64,000 nt of DNA, taken from contig OZ241353.1 of assembly GCA_965200375.1 (NCBI GenBank), forward strand, positions 1,302,001 to 1,366,000, written 5' to 3'. A program made the translations under genes and the position numbers. Position 1 is the first letter of the stretch. Every line of letters begins with the position of its first letter. This document shows, in pieces, positions 54,262 to 63,226 of the stretch. Origin of the DNA: VXYL01 sp965200375 (GTDB lineage Bacteria; Pseudomonadota; Gammaproteobacteria; Pseudomonadales; Azotimanducaceae). The notes below the pieces were generated by a model. That model did no database searches and was not told where the DNA came from. It saw only the letters and a list, made by a program, of their open reading frames with translations.

Positions 54262-57252
54262 ATGTGCATTCGACCGCTGCTTGCGATCTTCGCTGCATGC
54301 CTCGCTTCGCCGGCAACGGCCGAACTGATGGACTACGCCTACGACCCCGGGGCCCTTCCGAGACCAGTTCTGGAGGGCCGCGAGGACTGGATCGACCTCT
54401 ACTACAAGGCTTGGGATCTGGCGGCGGACAACATCAATTTCGCAAAGCCGGGCACCGGCTTCGTCGCAGAATACATGGACGAGGCTCTGACCGACAACAA
54501 GATCTGGCAGTGGGACACGCTGTTCATCGCCATGTTCGCCAAGTACTCGAACGGCGAACTGCCGATCATGAACGGCGTGGACAACTTCTATCGAAAACAG
54601 CGCTCGGACGGCTTCATCTGCCGTGAATTGAGCGAGCTCGACGGCACCGACATCTACCCGAACAACGCCCAGCCGTGGCCGGTCTCCAACCCCAATCCGC
54701 CCCTCTATTCCTGGGCCGAGTGGGACTACTACCTGGTCACCGGGGATGCCAGTCGATTCACCAAGCGGATCACCAGCAACCGCGAGGGCGAAAGCCCGTA
54801 CACCAAGACCGTCGCGCAGCGCCTTTACGACTACCACTTCTGGATCAAGAACAACATCCGCCACGCCGATGGCCACTACCGCTCCGACGGCTGGGCCAAC
54901 GGCATGGACGACTCGCCGAGAAACGGCATCACCATGGACGGCGCATGGATGGACTTGGCGGTCCAGCAGGCGCTTTCCGCGCTGTATCTCGCCAAGATGG
55001 CCGCCGTCGTCGGCGACGAGGCGATGCGGCAGACCATGCTGGACGAGTACCGGCAGCACAAGGACCTGGCGAACGACGCCTACTGGCACGAGGCGGACAA
55101 GCTCTACTACGATCTCGACGCTAGGCGAGCGGTGTTCAAGAGCAAGACGGTGGCGACCTTCTGGCCCTTGATCGCGGAAGTCGCAAGCCGCCGCCAGGCC
55201 GATCATCTGGTCCATCACCTCGTCGACTTCGACGCCTTCTGGCGCCCCTTGCTGGTGCCGACGCTCGCCGCGGACCAAGTGGACTACAGCGTCACCGGCG
55301 AATACTGGCGGGGAGCGAGTTGGCCGCCGACCACCTACATGGTCGCCAGAGGGCTCGCGCGACAAGGCTACTGGCCCCTGGCGCGCGCCGTGGCGGAGAA
55401 CTACGTCGCCGGCCTCTCGGCCCTCTATCGGAGCACTGGCACGATCTGGGAAAACAGCGCACCGGAGATCGTCGCGCCGAGCAGAGATTCCATTCCGCAC
55501 TTCGTGGGCTGGGGAGGGCTAGGGCCTATCGCCATGTTGATCGAGCATGTCCTGGGCATCGAACTGAACGCCCACGAAGGCAAGGTGGAGTGGCGCTTGG
55601 GGCAGGCGGTGCGCAATGGCGTCGAGAATCTCGACTTCGACGGCGGCAGGATCGCGCGGATGGTCAGCGCGTCTCGGAACAACGCGGCATCGCCGGCGAC
55701 CGTCGCCATCGAAACGACGGTTCCTTTCACGTTGACGGTTTGGATCGGAGATCGCAGCTTCACGCAGGAGATTTCGGCCGGGACCGAGAGAACCTACCGC
55801 TTCGGCTTCGACAACCAAGCGCCGACCGCCAATGCCAACGGCCCCTACCGCCTGCAGGCCGGGGCGGAGGTGACCTTCAGCAGCGCCGGATCGCGCGACA
55901 TGGACGGCGAAATCGTCAGCTATCTTTGGGATTTCGGCGACGGCGCGACCAGTCGGGAAGCCAACCCGACCCACAGCTACGCGGCACCGGGCAACTACCG
56001 CGTCGATCTCACCGTGACGGACGACAGCGGTGCCTCCGCACAAGCGCGGACCTTCGCCAGCAGCGGCCGTCCTGAACCGGTTGCCGCCTTCTACGGCGAC
56101 AGGATTCGGCTGCGGCACGGCGGCAGCGTCCGCTTCCAGGATCAATCCCTTCATGCGCCGAACCAATGGCGCTGGTCGTTTCCCGGCGGCGAACCGGCAA
56201 GCAGCGAGGAACGGGCTCCCGTCGTGTACTACCCCACGTCCGGCGAATACGATGTGGCGCTCACGGTGTGCAACGCCTACGGCGAATCGGCGAAGTCCTA
56301 CTCCCGCTACGTGGACGTGCTGGGAGACCTGCCCAAGGACTATTGCTACGCGGCCGGCGGGCGCACGGACTATTCGTACATATCCAGAGTCTCCGTCGGC
56401 CCGTTGGACAGCCGCACCGGATCGGACAGCTACAGTCTGCGCGAGGAGCCGGTGCCGCTCGAGCGCGGTTCAACGCAAACGCTGCGGGTGGAGGCGAACG
56501 TCGTCACGCCGGTGGACAACGATCGGAACCTGGTGCGGGCCTGGGTGGATTGGAACGGCAATCGGTTGTTCGAGGACGGCGAGCGGTTGATGAACAGGGC
56601 GATCACGATTTCCGACCGGCCGGTTCAAGTGTCGCAGTCCTTCATCGTGCCCAGCGATGCCACCGGCATTCGGCGTTTGCGGGTGAAGGTGAACTACGAC
56701 GAGGGCCCGCTGCTCGACTTCGGGGCCTGCCAAGGCTTCGAAAGCGGCGAAGTGGAGGACTACGAGATCGAAGTGATCGATCCAGACGCGGCGGACGCTG
56801 GCCCGAGAGCACGGGCAGTGTCGTCGCGCAGCCAAGCGCTCATGCGGTCGCGGCGGTTCGAGGCCGAGGAGACGGCACCTTGCGTCGGCATCGGTGGTGG
56901 CGAGGTGGACCCGGTGCTTCCGTCGCGCCAACAAACCCTTGCGCCGGGAGGAGATCGACTGCTTCTGAACCTGCCCGCCATGTTTCCCTCGGTTGGCGAA
57001 GCCCCCACGGGCTACAGCGCGACGTCCGACAACGACGCGCTCGCGGTGGTGGAATTCCTCGACGGCTGGCTGCGCGTGACGTCGAACCAGACGGGCAGCG
57101 TGGGCGTCGCCAACATCATCGTGACGGCGACCTATGGCGACGGGCGGCGTGAGACGTTCAGCTTCGTCCTCACCGTCCGCGAGGGAACCCGCGGCTTCCT
57201 GCAAGGCTGGCGGCTGGGATTGCTGGAAGACGCTCGGGGTTCATCGCAATGA
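54262..57252 (+). CDS. secreted GH63/MGH1-like glycosidase with PKD and GEVED domains
   Basis: About 996 residues, with signal peptide MCIRPLLAIFAACLASPATA. The (alpha/alpha)6 catalytic domain (residues ~40-480) has NKIWQWDTLFIAMFAKY, GWANGMDDSPRN (candidate acid Asp), EYWRGASWPPTTYMVARGL and TIWENSAPE (candidate base Glu), matching mannosylglycerate-hydrolase/GH63-like enzymes; trehalase-type is the alternative. Two PKD domains follow (~515-690, with VSYLWDFGDGATS and QWRWSFPGGEP), then a GEVED domain (~695-840, ending FESGEVEDYEIEVID), then a C-terminal region. It is secreted and possibly substrate-bound through the PKD and GEVED modules. The ATG at 54262 is 29 bp after the GH32 stop, so it may be the last gene of the ABC-GH32 operon. 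Confidence 0.82.
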   Translation: MCIRPLLAIFAACLASPATAELMDYAYDPGALPRPVLEGREDWIDLYYKAWDLAADNINFAKPGTGFVAEYMDEALTDNKIWQWDTLFIAMFAKYSNGELPIMNGVDNFYRKQRSDGFICRELSELDGTDIYPNNAQPWPVSNPNPPLYSWAEWDYYLVTGDASRFTKRITSNREGESPYTKTVAQRLYDYHFWIKNNIRHADGHYRSDGWANGMDDSPRNGITMDGAWMDLAVQQALSALYLAKMAAVVGDEAMRQTMLDEYRQHKDLANDAYWHEADKLYYDLDARRAVFKSKTVATFWPLIAEVASRRQADHLVHHLVDFDAFWRPLLVPTLAADQVDYSVTGEYWRGASWPPTTYMVARGLARQGYWPLARAVAENYVAGLSALYRSTGTIWENSAPEIVAPSRDSIPHFVGWGGLGPIAMLIEHVLGIELNAHEGKVEWRLGQAVRNGVENLDFDGGRIARMVSASRNNAASPATVAIETTVPFTLTVWIGDRSFTQEISAGTERTYRFGFDNQAPTANANGPYRLQAGAEVTFSSAGSRDMDGEIVSYLWDFGDGATSREANPTHSYAAPGNYRVDLTVTDDSGASAQARTFASSGRPEPVAAFYGDRIRLRHGGSVRFQDQSLHAPNQWRWSFPGGEPASSEERAPVVYYPTSGEYDVALTVCNAYGESAKSYSRYVDVLGDLPKDYCYAAGGRTDYSYISRVSVGPLDSRTGSDSYSLREEPVPLERGSTQTLRVEANVVTPVDNDRNLVRAWVDWNGNRLFEDGERLMNRAITISDRPVQVSQSFIVPSDATGIRRLRVKVNYDEGPLLDFGACQGFESGEVEDYEIEVIDPDAADAGPRARAVSSRSQALMRSRRFEAEETAPCVGIGGGEVDPVLPSRQQTLAPGGDRLLLNLPAMFPSVGEAPTGYSATSDNDALAVVEFLDGWLRVTSNQTGSVGVANIIVTATYGDGRRETFSFVLTVREGTRGFLQGWRLGLLEDARGSSQ

Positions 57253-57261
57253 ACCTGGGAG

Positions 57262-57281
57262 GCGGGGCCCAAGGCCCGCCG
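57262..57281. terminator. GC-rich hairpin between convergent genes
   Basis: GGCGGGGCC-CAA-GGCCCGCC forms a nearly perfect stem (one bulged G) in the 39 bp between two convergent stop codons. No T-run follows on either strand, so it would be a weak or factor-assisted bidirectional terminator. Confidence 0.45.
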
Positions 57282-57291
57282 AGCCGATCAC

Positions 57292-58575
57292 CTAGACGGG
57301 CGGCTTGGCGCCTCGCCGCCGGCCGCGGGTCGCGTAGTCCATGACCGGCAGCGTTCGGCTGCTGAGTGCGCCGTGGAGCGTGTCTCCGCGCACCTGCAAC
57401 CAGGCTTCCATCGTGCCGGCGATGCCCTTGCCCCAACGCGCCTGGGACGGCGGCGCCGGATACTCGTAGCGCAGAATGCCGTCCTCGAAGGCGAACGCGG
57501 CCAGCTCGATCTCCCCGTCCACTTCGTCCGTGAGCGTTGCTGATAGAGAGCCTTCAGTGGGGGAGCGCGAGGGGGAACTCCTCGCATGCAGAGAGCCCTC
57601 AGCGGGGGGAGCGCGAGGGGGGAACCCCCTCGCATGCAGAGAGCCCTCAGCGGGGGCCGCTCGAGAACGAGCGGCGCGCGAGGGGGAACCCCTCGCAGGA
57701 GGAGAACCCTCGGCGGAGATCTCCAGCACGCTGCGGCGGACCTCGCCGAGCACGTTCGTTTCCAACTCCCAGGTGCCGGCCACCGCTTCCGCAGCCGCCA
57801 GCCTGTCCGCGCCGACGACGCCCGGGTAGTCGCGCCAAAGCCAGCGCAGCGCGTCCGGGAAGACGGCGCCGCCGTGGAGGAGGTCGTGGCCGCCGGTTCC
57901 CAGCTCGAACCGATGGTCGTAGCGGGCGAACATCAGCGCGGAGGCCATGGCGAGGTTGGCCAGCGTCCAGTTGCCTTCCGTCAGGTTGATGTCGTTCTCG
58001 CCATCCTGGAGGTACGCCCGGATGGGCCTGGGGCTGCCGCGGGTTTTGCGAATGAGGGACGGATACTCGCCGCCGCCCGGAAGCCGCGTGAAGCTGCCGA
58101 CATGGCTCAAGACCTTGCCGAAGGCGTCCGGACGTTCCCAGGCGGCCGTGAACGCGGCGAGGGCGCCGTCGCTCCAACCGCAGATCGCGCGGGCGGCGGC
58201 GTGGTCCGCCAGGCGGTGCTCCCGGCCGACTTGCGGCAGGATCTCTTCGAGCAGGAAACGCGCGTAGGCGTCCGTTCTGGGCGTGTACTGGCGTTCCCGC
58301 TGGTCGCCTTCCTGGGCCTTCGAGCCTGGGTTCACGAACACGCCGATGGTCGCGGGCATGGCGCCTTGGTGGATGAGGTTGTCGAACACCGTGGGCGCCC
58401 GCACGGAGCCTTCCGGGCTCAGGTAGCCGAAGCCATCTTGGAACACCATCACGCAAGCGGGTTCTCGCGCTTCCCTCGCCGAGGGCTCGCCCGTGTACTG
58501 GGCGGGCACGTACACCCAGTAGTCGTGGGTCGCTCCCGGGTAGATGCGGCTGGCCCGCCAGGCGTGCTTCGTCAC
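57292..58575 (-). CDS. esterase D/enterochelin-esterase-like hydrolase with repeat-derived insertion
   Basis: This 427-residue protein has an alpha/beta-hydrolase of the PF00756 type: THDYWVYVPAQYTG, VMVFQDGFGYL, nucleophile elbow ICGWSDGALAAFT, acid in LQDGENDINL, and His in GGHDLLHGGAVFPD. A C-terminal ~130-residue beta-type domain (WELETNVLGEVRRSVLEIS) is interrupted by ~55 residues of tandem units resembling AEGSLHARGFPPRAPP. It then resumes with TLTDEVDGEIELAAFAFEDG. The insertion is encoded by palindromic elements (57,548-57,705) and keeps the frame open. No signal peptide is visible. The TonB receptor gene is upstream on the same strand; whether they share a transcript is unsure (132-bp gap). 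Confidence 0.8.
   Translation of the reverse strand: MTKHAWRASRIYPGATHDYWVYVPAQYTGEPSAREAREPACVMVFQDGFGYLSPEGSVRAPTVFDNLIHQGAMPATIGVFVNPGSKAQEGDQRERQYTPRTDAYARFLLEEILPQVGREHRLADHAAARAICGWSDGALAAFTAAWERPDAFGKVLSHVGSFTRLPGGGEYPSLIRKTRGSPRPIRAYLQDGENDINLTEGNWTLANLAMASALMFARYDHRFELGTGGHDLLHGGAVFPDALRWLWRDYPGVVGADRLAAAEAVAGTWELETNVLGEVRRSVLEISAEGSPPARGSPSRAARSRAAPAEGSLHARGFPPRAPPAEGSLHARSSPSRSPTEGSLSATLTDEVDGEIELAAFAFEDGILRYEYPAPPSQARWGKGIAGTMEAWLQVRGDTLHGALSSRTLPVMDYATRGRRRGAKPPV
57548..57705. repeat. three tandem palindromic elements inside the esterase gene
   Basis: Copies lie at 57548-57592 (45 bp), 57593-57640 (48 bp) and 57641-57705 (65 bp), with a trace of a fourth (ACCCTCGGCGG at 57706). 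Each begins GAGCC(C/T)TCAG and contains a strong hairpin GCGAGGGGG-AA-CCCCTCGC or variant. The third copy carries a nested 7-bp hairpin, CCGCTCG-AGAA-CGAGCGG, at about 57,657-57,674. All are read through by the esterase gene. A fourth full relative is at 52,360. Confidence 0.8.
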
Positions 58576-58707
58576 CTGGCCCCGGGGTACGCCGGCCTGG
58601 GGCAGAGAGTCCGCGCCTAGCGTGTGGATCGGCGCTTCTCCATGTCTGCGGGATGTCTGCCCGGAGCGGCCCCGGCAGCGGCCGAGGCCCGCTCCAAGCG
58701 GACTGCG

Positions 58708-61434
58708 CTACTTGAAGGGCCGGTAGCGCACCTGCACACCGTACTCCCGGGGGTTGGTCGGGTAGCCCAGCGAGGGATTGCTGCCGAGGCCGCTGATGGG
58801 CAGGAACTCGACCAGACCGATCTCGTCCGCCACGTTCTGCACGAAGAAGACGGCGGACCACCTCTCGTCCACGGAGGTCCACTGGGCGCTCGCGTCCATG
58901 CGCTTGTAGCCAGGTATCTTGTACTCGGGCACGTTGGCGATGTTCGGATGCTGCGAAGCTGTGTAGGCGAAGGTGCCGAGAAGCTGCAGGCTGCCGGCGT
59001 CGCCAAGGGAACGTTCGTGGCTCAAGGTCAGGGCCAGCTTGTGCTTCGGCTGCATGGGCAGCGTGTTGCCGGTTTGATCTACCGCCAGCGGGTAGGAGTT
59101 GGTTGCCGGCTGGCCGGTCTCGAAGTCCACGTAGTTCCACACGCCGTACTCGGTTTGGGGATGGCCCCAGACCACCGAGGAGTGCGGGCCGATCTGCGAA
59201 TCCTGGAAGGCGTAGAAGCCGGAAAGCCGCCACGCCTCCGTGAAGTAGTAGCTGAACTCGAAGTCCGCGCCCCAGATCTGCGTGTCGTCGATGTTCGAGG
59301 TGTACTCCGCCAGCGGCGTGTTCGTGAACGACGGCAGCTGCAGCCCCGGCGGCGGCGGCTGCACCCCGGCAAGCTGGTAGCCGTCGTAGTCGTTGAACCA
59401 AAAACCGATCGCCAGTTGCAACCTCGAATCGAGATAGAGGCCCTTGGCGCCGACTTCGTAGTTGACGAGGGTTTCTTCCTCCACGAAGGGCAGATCCACG
59501 CCCGGAATCGGCGAGTTGAAGCCGCCGGAACGGTAGCCGGTGGAGACGCGTCCGTAGACGAGATTGCCGAGATCCGTGGTGTACTCCAAGCTCAAGTGGC
59601 CGATGGTCTTGCCCCAGGTTTGCGCTTCGTCGACGCCGCCGTTCGGAAAGAAGACGCCAACCAGAGAACCCACCGTGAGCAGCGCGAAGCCGCCGCCTGC
59701 TTCGGGCCTCTGCGTCTTTTCGTCCTCGGTGTGGCGCAGGCCGCCGGAGACGGTCCAGTTGTCGTTGAACCGGTAGGTGCCGCTCACGAACGCGGCCCGG
59801 GTCTCCGAGGTGGCGCCGGTGTAGAAGCGCACCGTCTCGGTGTGTTCGGCGCCTTCCGGGCAATACCAGTAGAGGCCGTCCCAGTCGTCCGCCTGGGCCG
59901 GATCGGCGGTGCCGATGCCGAAGCCTTCGATGACGCCGGTAAGCAGCTCCTGGCAGTTCGCCACCGGCAGGAAGCCGAATATCGGCGATGCCGCGGCGGC
60001 CTGCGCATCGGCCGTGCCGTAGCGGAACGGCCGCGTCTTGTCCACGCGCACGAGGTCGAAGAAGGTGGTGTTCTCGTAGGTGAAGAGGCCGGCGATGAAG
60101 TCGAAGGGACCCCCGAAATCCGACGTGATCTGCACTTCGTGGGAGCTTTCGTCGTACAGGTAGGGCAGGATGTAGTGGGTGTCCTCGAAGGGCGAAACCA
60201 TGCCGTCCGAGGCGATGGTGTGGTCCAGCGTGTTCGGATTCTCGCCGACGGAGACGCGGTTGGCGTAGTCCGCGTCCTTGATGTTGACCATGTCCACGTC
60301 GCCGTTGTGGTGGCTGTAGCGCAGTTTCAGCGTGTCCGCGATCTTGTACTCCGCATAGAACGTCAGCTGCTCGCTCATGCTGTCCTGGCGACCGGAGAAG
60401 TTGAGGGCAACCTTGTTCTTGATGTCCCCGCACTTGAAGCCCGGCAGGCCGATCGGGCAGTTCGCGTCGATGGCGGGGTTCGGCGTCGCGTAGAGGTACA
60501 GATCGTTGGGCACCGCAGCAGCACCCGGCGGGCGCGGGGCAAGCTGGCCGCCTTGGGGCCCTAGGACGATCTCCGGGTCCGTGCGGTTGAGGTTGCTCAG
60601 CGTCAGGAGGGACCGCGGCACGCCCGAATCCTCCACCCGGGACCAGCGCAGGTTGGCGTCGAAGCGGTCCGTCTTGAAGCGCAGCTGCGGGGCCAGGAAC
60701 CGATGGTCCGGCTTGTCGTAGTCGCCGCCGAGGCCGATGTTCTCCTGCCGCCCGTCGCCGACGTGGATGCCGCCGGTGAGCCGGAACATGAGCTGATCGG
60801 TCAGGGGGCCGCCGACGGCGGCGTTCACGCGCTGCTGCGAGACGTCGGTGACCTCCGCCATCACTTCGCCGTCCCACTCGGCGGAGGGCTTCTTGTAGAC
60901 GTAGTTCAGCGAACCGGCGATGGAGTTGCGGCCGTTCAGCGTGCCCTGCGGCCCCCGCGCCACCTCGATGCGCTCCAGGTCGAAGCCGCCGCCGGGAAGG
61001 GTGCCGTAGAGGCCGATGGTGTAGGCGCCGTCGATGTAGGTGGCCACCGCCCGGTCCGTGTGCGTCTGCCCGGCGATCCGCGTGCCGATGCCGCGAATGA
61101 CGGTGCCCTGTCCCTCCTGGTCCATCTCGTCGCCGAACTGCAGCCCCGGCACCAGGCTCTGCAGATCCGTCTTGTCCTGGAGCACGAGCTCCTCCAATGC
61201 CTTGGAGTCGAAGGCCGTGATCGTCATCGGCACGTCGAGGATGTTCTCCTCCACCTTCTCCGCGGTGACGATGACCTCTTCGTGGAACGTACGCGGCGGG
61301 GCGCGATCGTCGCCGGCGTCAGCCTGCGCCGACGCCGGCGCGGCTGCCAGGACCAGCGACAGGGCGAGAATCGGTGCCGTAGTGCCGAAGCGGGTCGTGA
61401 CCAAGGCGGCCTTGTGGGACAGGCTGCTCTCCAT
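58708..61434 (-). CDS. TonB-dependent outer-membrane receptor
   Basis: This 908-residue protein has a signal peptide (APILALSLVLAAAPASAQA), a TonB-box-like HEEVIVTAEK, a plug domain (VPMTITAFDSKALEE; IRGIGTRIAGQTHTDRAVATYIDG; IEVARGPQGTLNGRNSIAG) and a long beta-barrel ending VQVRYRPFK. The plug wording matches the broad group of receptors for complex organic nutrients common in marine proteobacteria rather than a defined siderophore type. The start is the ATG at 61434 with AAAAGGAG seven bases upstream. It is likely to import a substrate processed by nearby hydrolases, but this is inference. Confidence 0.88.
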   Translation of the reverse strand: MESSLSHKAALVTTRFGTTAPILALSLVLAAAPASAQADAGDDRAPPRTFHEEVIVTAEKVEENILDVPMTITAFDSKALEELVLQDKTDLQSLVPGLQFGDEMDQEGQGTVIRGIGTRIAGQTHTDRAVATYIDGAYTIGLYGTLPGGGFDLERIEVARGPQGTLNGRNSIAGSLNYVYKKPSAEWDGEVMAEVTDVSQQRVNAAVGGPLTDQLMFRLTGGIHVGDGRQENIGLGGDYDKPDHRFLAPQLRFKTDRFDANLRWSRVEDSGVPRSLLTLSNLNRTDPEIVLGPQGGQLAPRPPGAAAVPNDLYLYATPNPAIDANCPIGLPGFKCGDIKNKVALNFSGRQDSMSEQLTFYAEYKIADTLKLRYSHHNGDVDMVNIKDADYANRVSVGENPNTLDHTIASDGMVSPFEDTHYILPYLYDESSHEVQITSDFGGPFDFIAGLFTYENTTFFDLVRVDKTRPFRYGTADAQAAAASPIFGFLPVANCQELLTGVIEGFGIGTADPAQADDWDGLYWYCPEGAEHTETVRFYTGATSETRAAFVSGTYRFNDNWTVSGGLRHTEDEKTQRPEAGGGFALLTVGSLVGVFFPNGGVDEAQTWGKTIGHLSLEYTTDLGNLVYGRVSTGYRSGGFNSPIPGVDLPFVEEETLVNYEVGAKGLYLDSRLQLAIGFWFNDYDGYQLAGVQPPPPGLQLPSFTNTPLAEYTSNIDDTQIWGADFEFSYYFTEAWRLSGFYAFQDSQIGPHSSVVWGHPQTEYGVWNYVDFETGQPATNSYPLAVDQTGNTLPMQPKHKLALTLSHERSLGDAGSLQLLGTFAYTASQHPNIANVPEYKIPGYKRMDASAQWTSVDERWSAVFFVQNVADEIGLVEFLPISGLGSNPSLGYPTNPREYGVQVRYRPFK

Positions 61435-62014
61435 GAAGTGCTCCTTTTCAGCTTGCGTCTGCGCTCGTCTCTTCAATGGCTGCTTTGCAGCGATGGACCC
61501 TACCAACATCAACGGGCCGATCAACCACACCTTGAGGCGGTTGAGGCGGTGAACCAGCGGATGCGGCTGCGGCGGACGGAGCTGCCGATCGGCGACGGCT
61601 GCGAGCTTCCGCGGCGCACCGGGCGGCGGGCGTCTCACATGCGCAGCAGAGTCGGGCGGTGCGCGAGGGGCTGGCCACGCGGGGAGTCCAGCAGGACGGG
61701 CAGCGACGGCGTACCGCCGTTCTGGACCGGACGAGGCTCAGCGGAGGGCGCAACCGCCGTCGCCGTCGGCGGCTTGGTCGGTCACTTGGGTGGCGAGTTC
61801 GGGAGTCAATGGCGGGCGGACGACAACGGCCTGGAGCTGTGGCTGGACGGCTGCCTTGCACAAGCGCCGCGAGCCACGGCCGGCGCGAACCGTGGGCTAT
61901 ACTGCCCCTGCTCGTCACTGCACCTGCTCGTCTCGTGTGCCGGGGCAGCGCTGGACGTCATTGCCATGTTGGTTCGGACGAACCGCTAGAAACCGCTAGA
62001 AAGAAGATGCAACA
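61435..62014. other. gene-free stretch between divergent genes
   Basis: About 580 bp without a supported gene. It must contain the promoters of the TonB receptor (leftward) and the sulfotransferase (rightward). Long open frames exist on both strands but are Arg/Ala/Gly-rich and have no family character. A tandem ACCGCTAGAA occurs at about 61,980-61,999. Confidence 0.5.
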
Positions 62015-63226
62015 GTGTCGCAGTCCCTCGCCGCCAGCCGTAGGCGCATGACGATCCAGGCGCACTCCCTAGATTCCGTCGTGTCGAAACCGCCAATGTC
62101 GCCACAGCCATGCGGTCGGCCCGGCCGCGAGCCCGATGCCGGCCGTCTCGCCGAAGGCGCGGGCGGGCCGTGTTCGGAGAGCGTGGACGCCAGTTGCGGC
62201 CCGCAAACAGAGGCGCTGGCGGCGGCCGTGCGGCGGGTGCGCGATTCGGATTTCGATTGCGTCCACGCCTCCGCCAGCTGGACCGAGAAGGCCGCGCGCA
62301 TGGCAGCCGCGGTTCTGCCGCTCGCCAGGCACGGCATGGCCCGGGACATCCGGCACCGCGGGTTTGCGGAGTGCCGGGCCGCCGTGCGCAGCCTCGCCCA
62401 GCCGGCCGAGCGCTATCGGACCATTCTGTCGCGCAAGCACCGCTGCGTGTGGAACCGGATTCCGAAGGCGGCGTCGACGAGCATTCTGGCGGGGATGCTG
62501 GCTTCGGATCCGGAGTGCGTGGTGTTCCAGACGACGAGCGCCGAGTTCTACGCGCTTCACCCCGAGGCGCGGGATTGGTTCACGTTTACCGTCGTGAGGC
62601 ACCCGTTCGACAGGGCGCTGTCCTTCTGGTCCGAGGTCCACTTCTCTTCCAAGCCCCACAGGTACAGCGTACGGGCCAGCCATCAGAGGCAGAAGCGCGC
62701 CGCGATTTTCAAGAGATGCTACGGCTTGGCCGAGACGCTGGATTTCGACTCCTACTGCGCTTGGCTGCGGACGCCCTACGGGGCCGACGCCTACACCGAC
62801 AGGCACGTTGCGTCGCAAAGCAAGCCAATTCGGGAGGCGTCCAGAAGCCGAGGCCGTTCGCCCGACTTCATCGGGCGCGTGGAGAACCTGGAAACGGATT
62901 GGAGCCGAATCGCCGCGGAGGTCGGCTTCGCTTGCCGGACGTTGCCGATGCTTCATTCGCTGGTCGAATGGGAAGCAGAGCCGCAGGATGTCGAGATCGC
63001 CAGGGCCTCGCGGGCAGCCATGCTGACGAGCCGCAACAAGTCGCTCCTGGCCGATCGCTACGCTGAGGACTTGGAGCTTGGGGGCTACTCGCCGACCAGC
63101 CTGGGCACCATCGTTTCCGCGCCAGCGGTCCGATGCCTCGAAAGGGCCGGAGCATCGGATTCCGCCTCTGGCCGGGGGGCGGTCGGAGCGGGCGGCCGCG
63201 CCGAGCGGCCCGGCGCCGGCCCGTGA
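62015..63226 (+). CDS. sulfotransferase family 2-like protein
   Basis: About 403 residues from the GTG at 62015; the ATG at 62048 is an alternative start. PAPS-binding motifs are clear: CVWNRIPKAASTSI (5'-phosphosulfate loop) and FTVVRHPFDRALSFWSEV (3'-phosphate site), as in the Sulfotransfer_2 family of carbohydrate and small-molecule sulfotransferases. The N-terminal ~125 residues are helical and unassigned; the last ~35 residues are Gly/Ala-rich. Its stop overlaps the start of the HPr-kinase-like gene (GTGA). It moves sulfate from PAPS to a hydroxyl or amine of an unknown acceptor, probably as part of a biosynthetic cluster continuing beyond the window. Confidence 0.82.
   Translation: MSQSLAASRRRMTIQAHSLDSVVSKPPMSPQPCGRPGREPDAGRLAEGAGGPCSESVDASCGPQTEALAAAVRRVRDSDFDCVHASASWTEKAARMAAAVLPLARHGMARDIRHRGFAECRAAVRSLAQPAERYRTILSRKHRCVWNRIPKAASTSILAGMLASDPECVVFQTTSAEFYALHPEARDWFTFTVVRHPFDRALSFWSEVHFSSKPHRYSVRASHQRQKRAAIFKRCYGLAETLDFDSYCAWLRTPYGADAYTDRHVASQSKPIREASRSRGRSPDFIGRVENLETDWSRIAAEVGFACRTLPMLHSLVEWEAEPQDVEIARASRAAMLTSRNKSLLADRYAEDLELGGYSPTSLGTIVSAPAVRCLERAGASDSASGRGAVGAGGRAERPGAGP

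Noticed and set aside
60703..61989. Long plus-strand frame opposite the TonB receptor
   Set aside because: It is a shadow of the receptor gene, and its last part in the intergenic region has no family motif.
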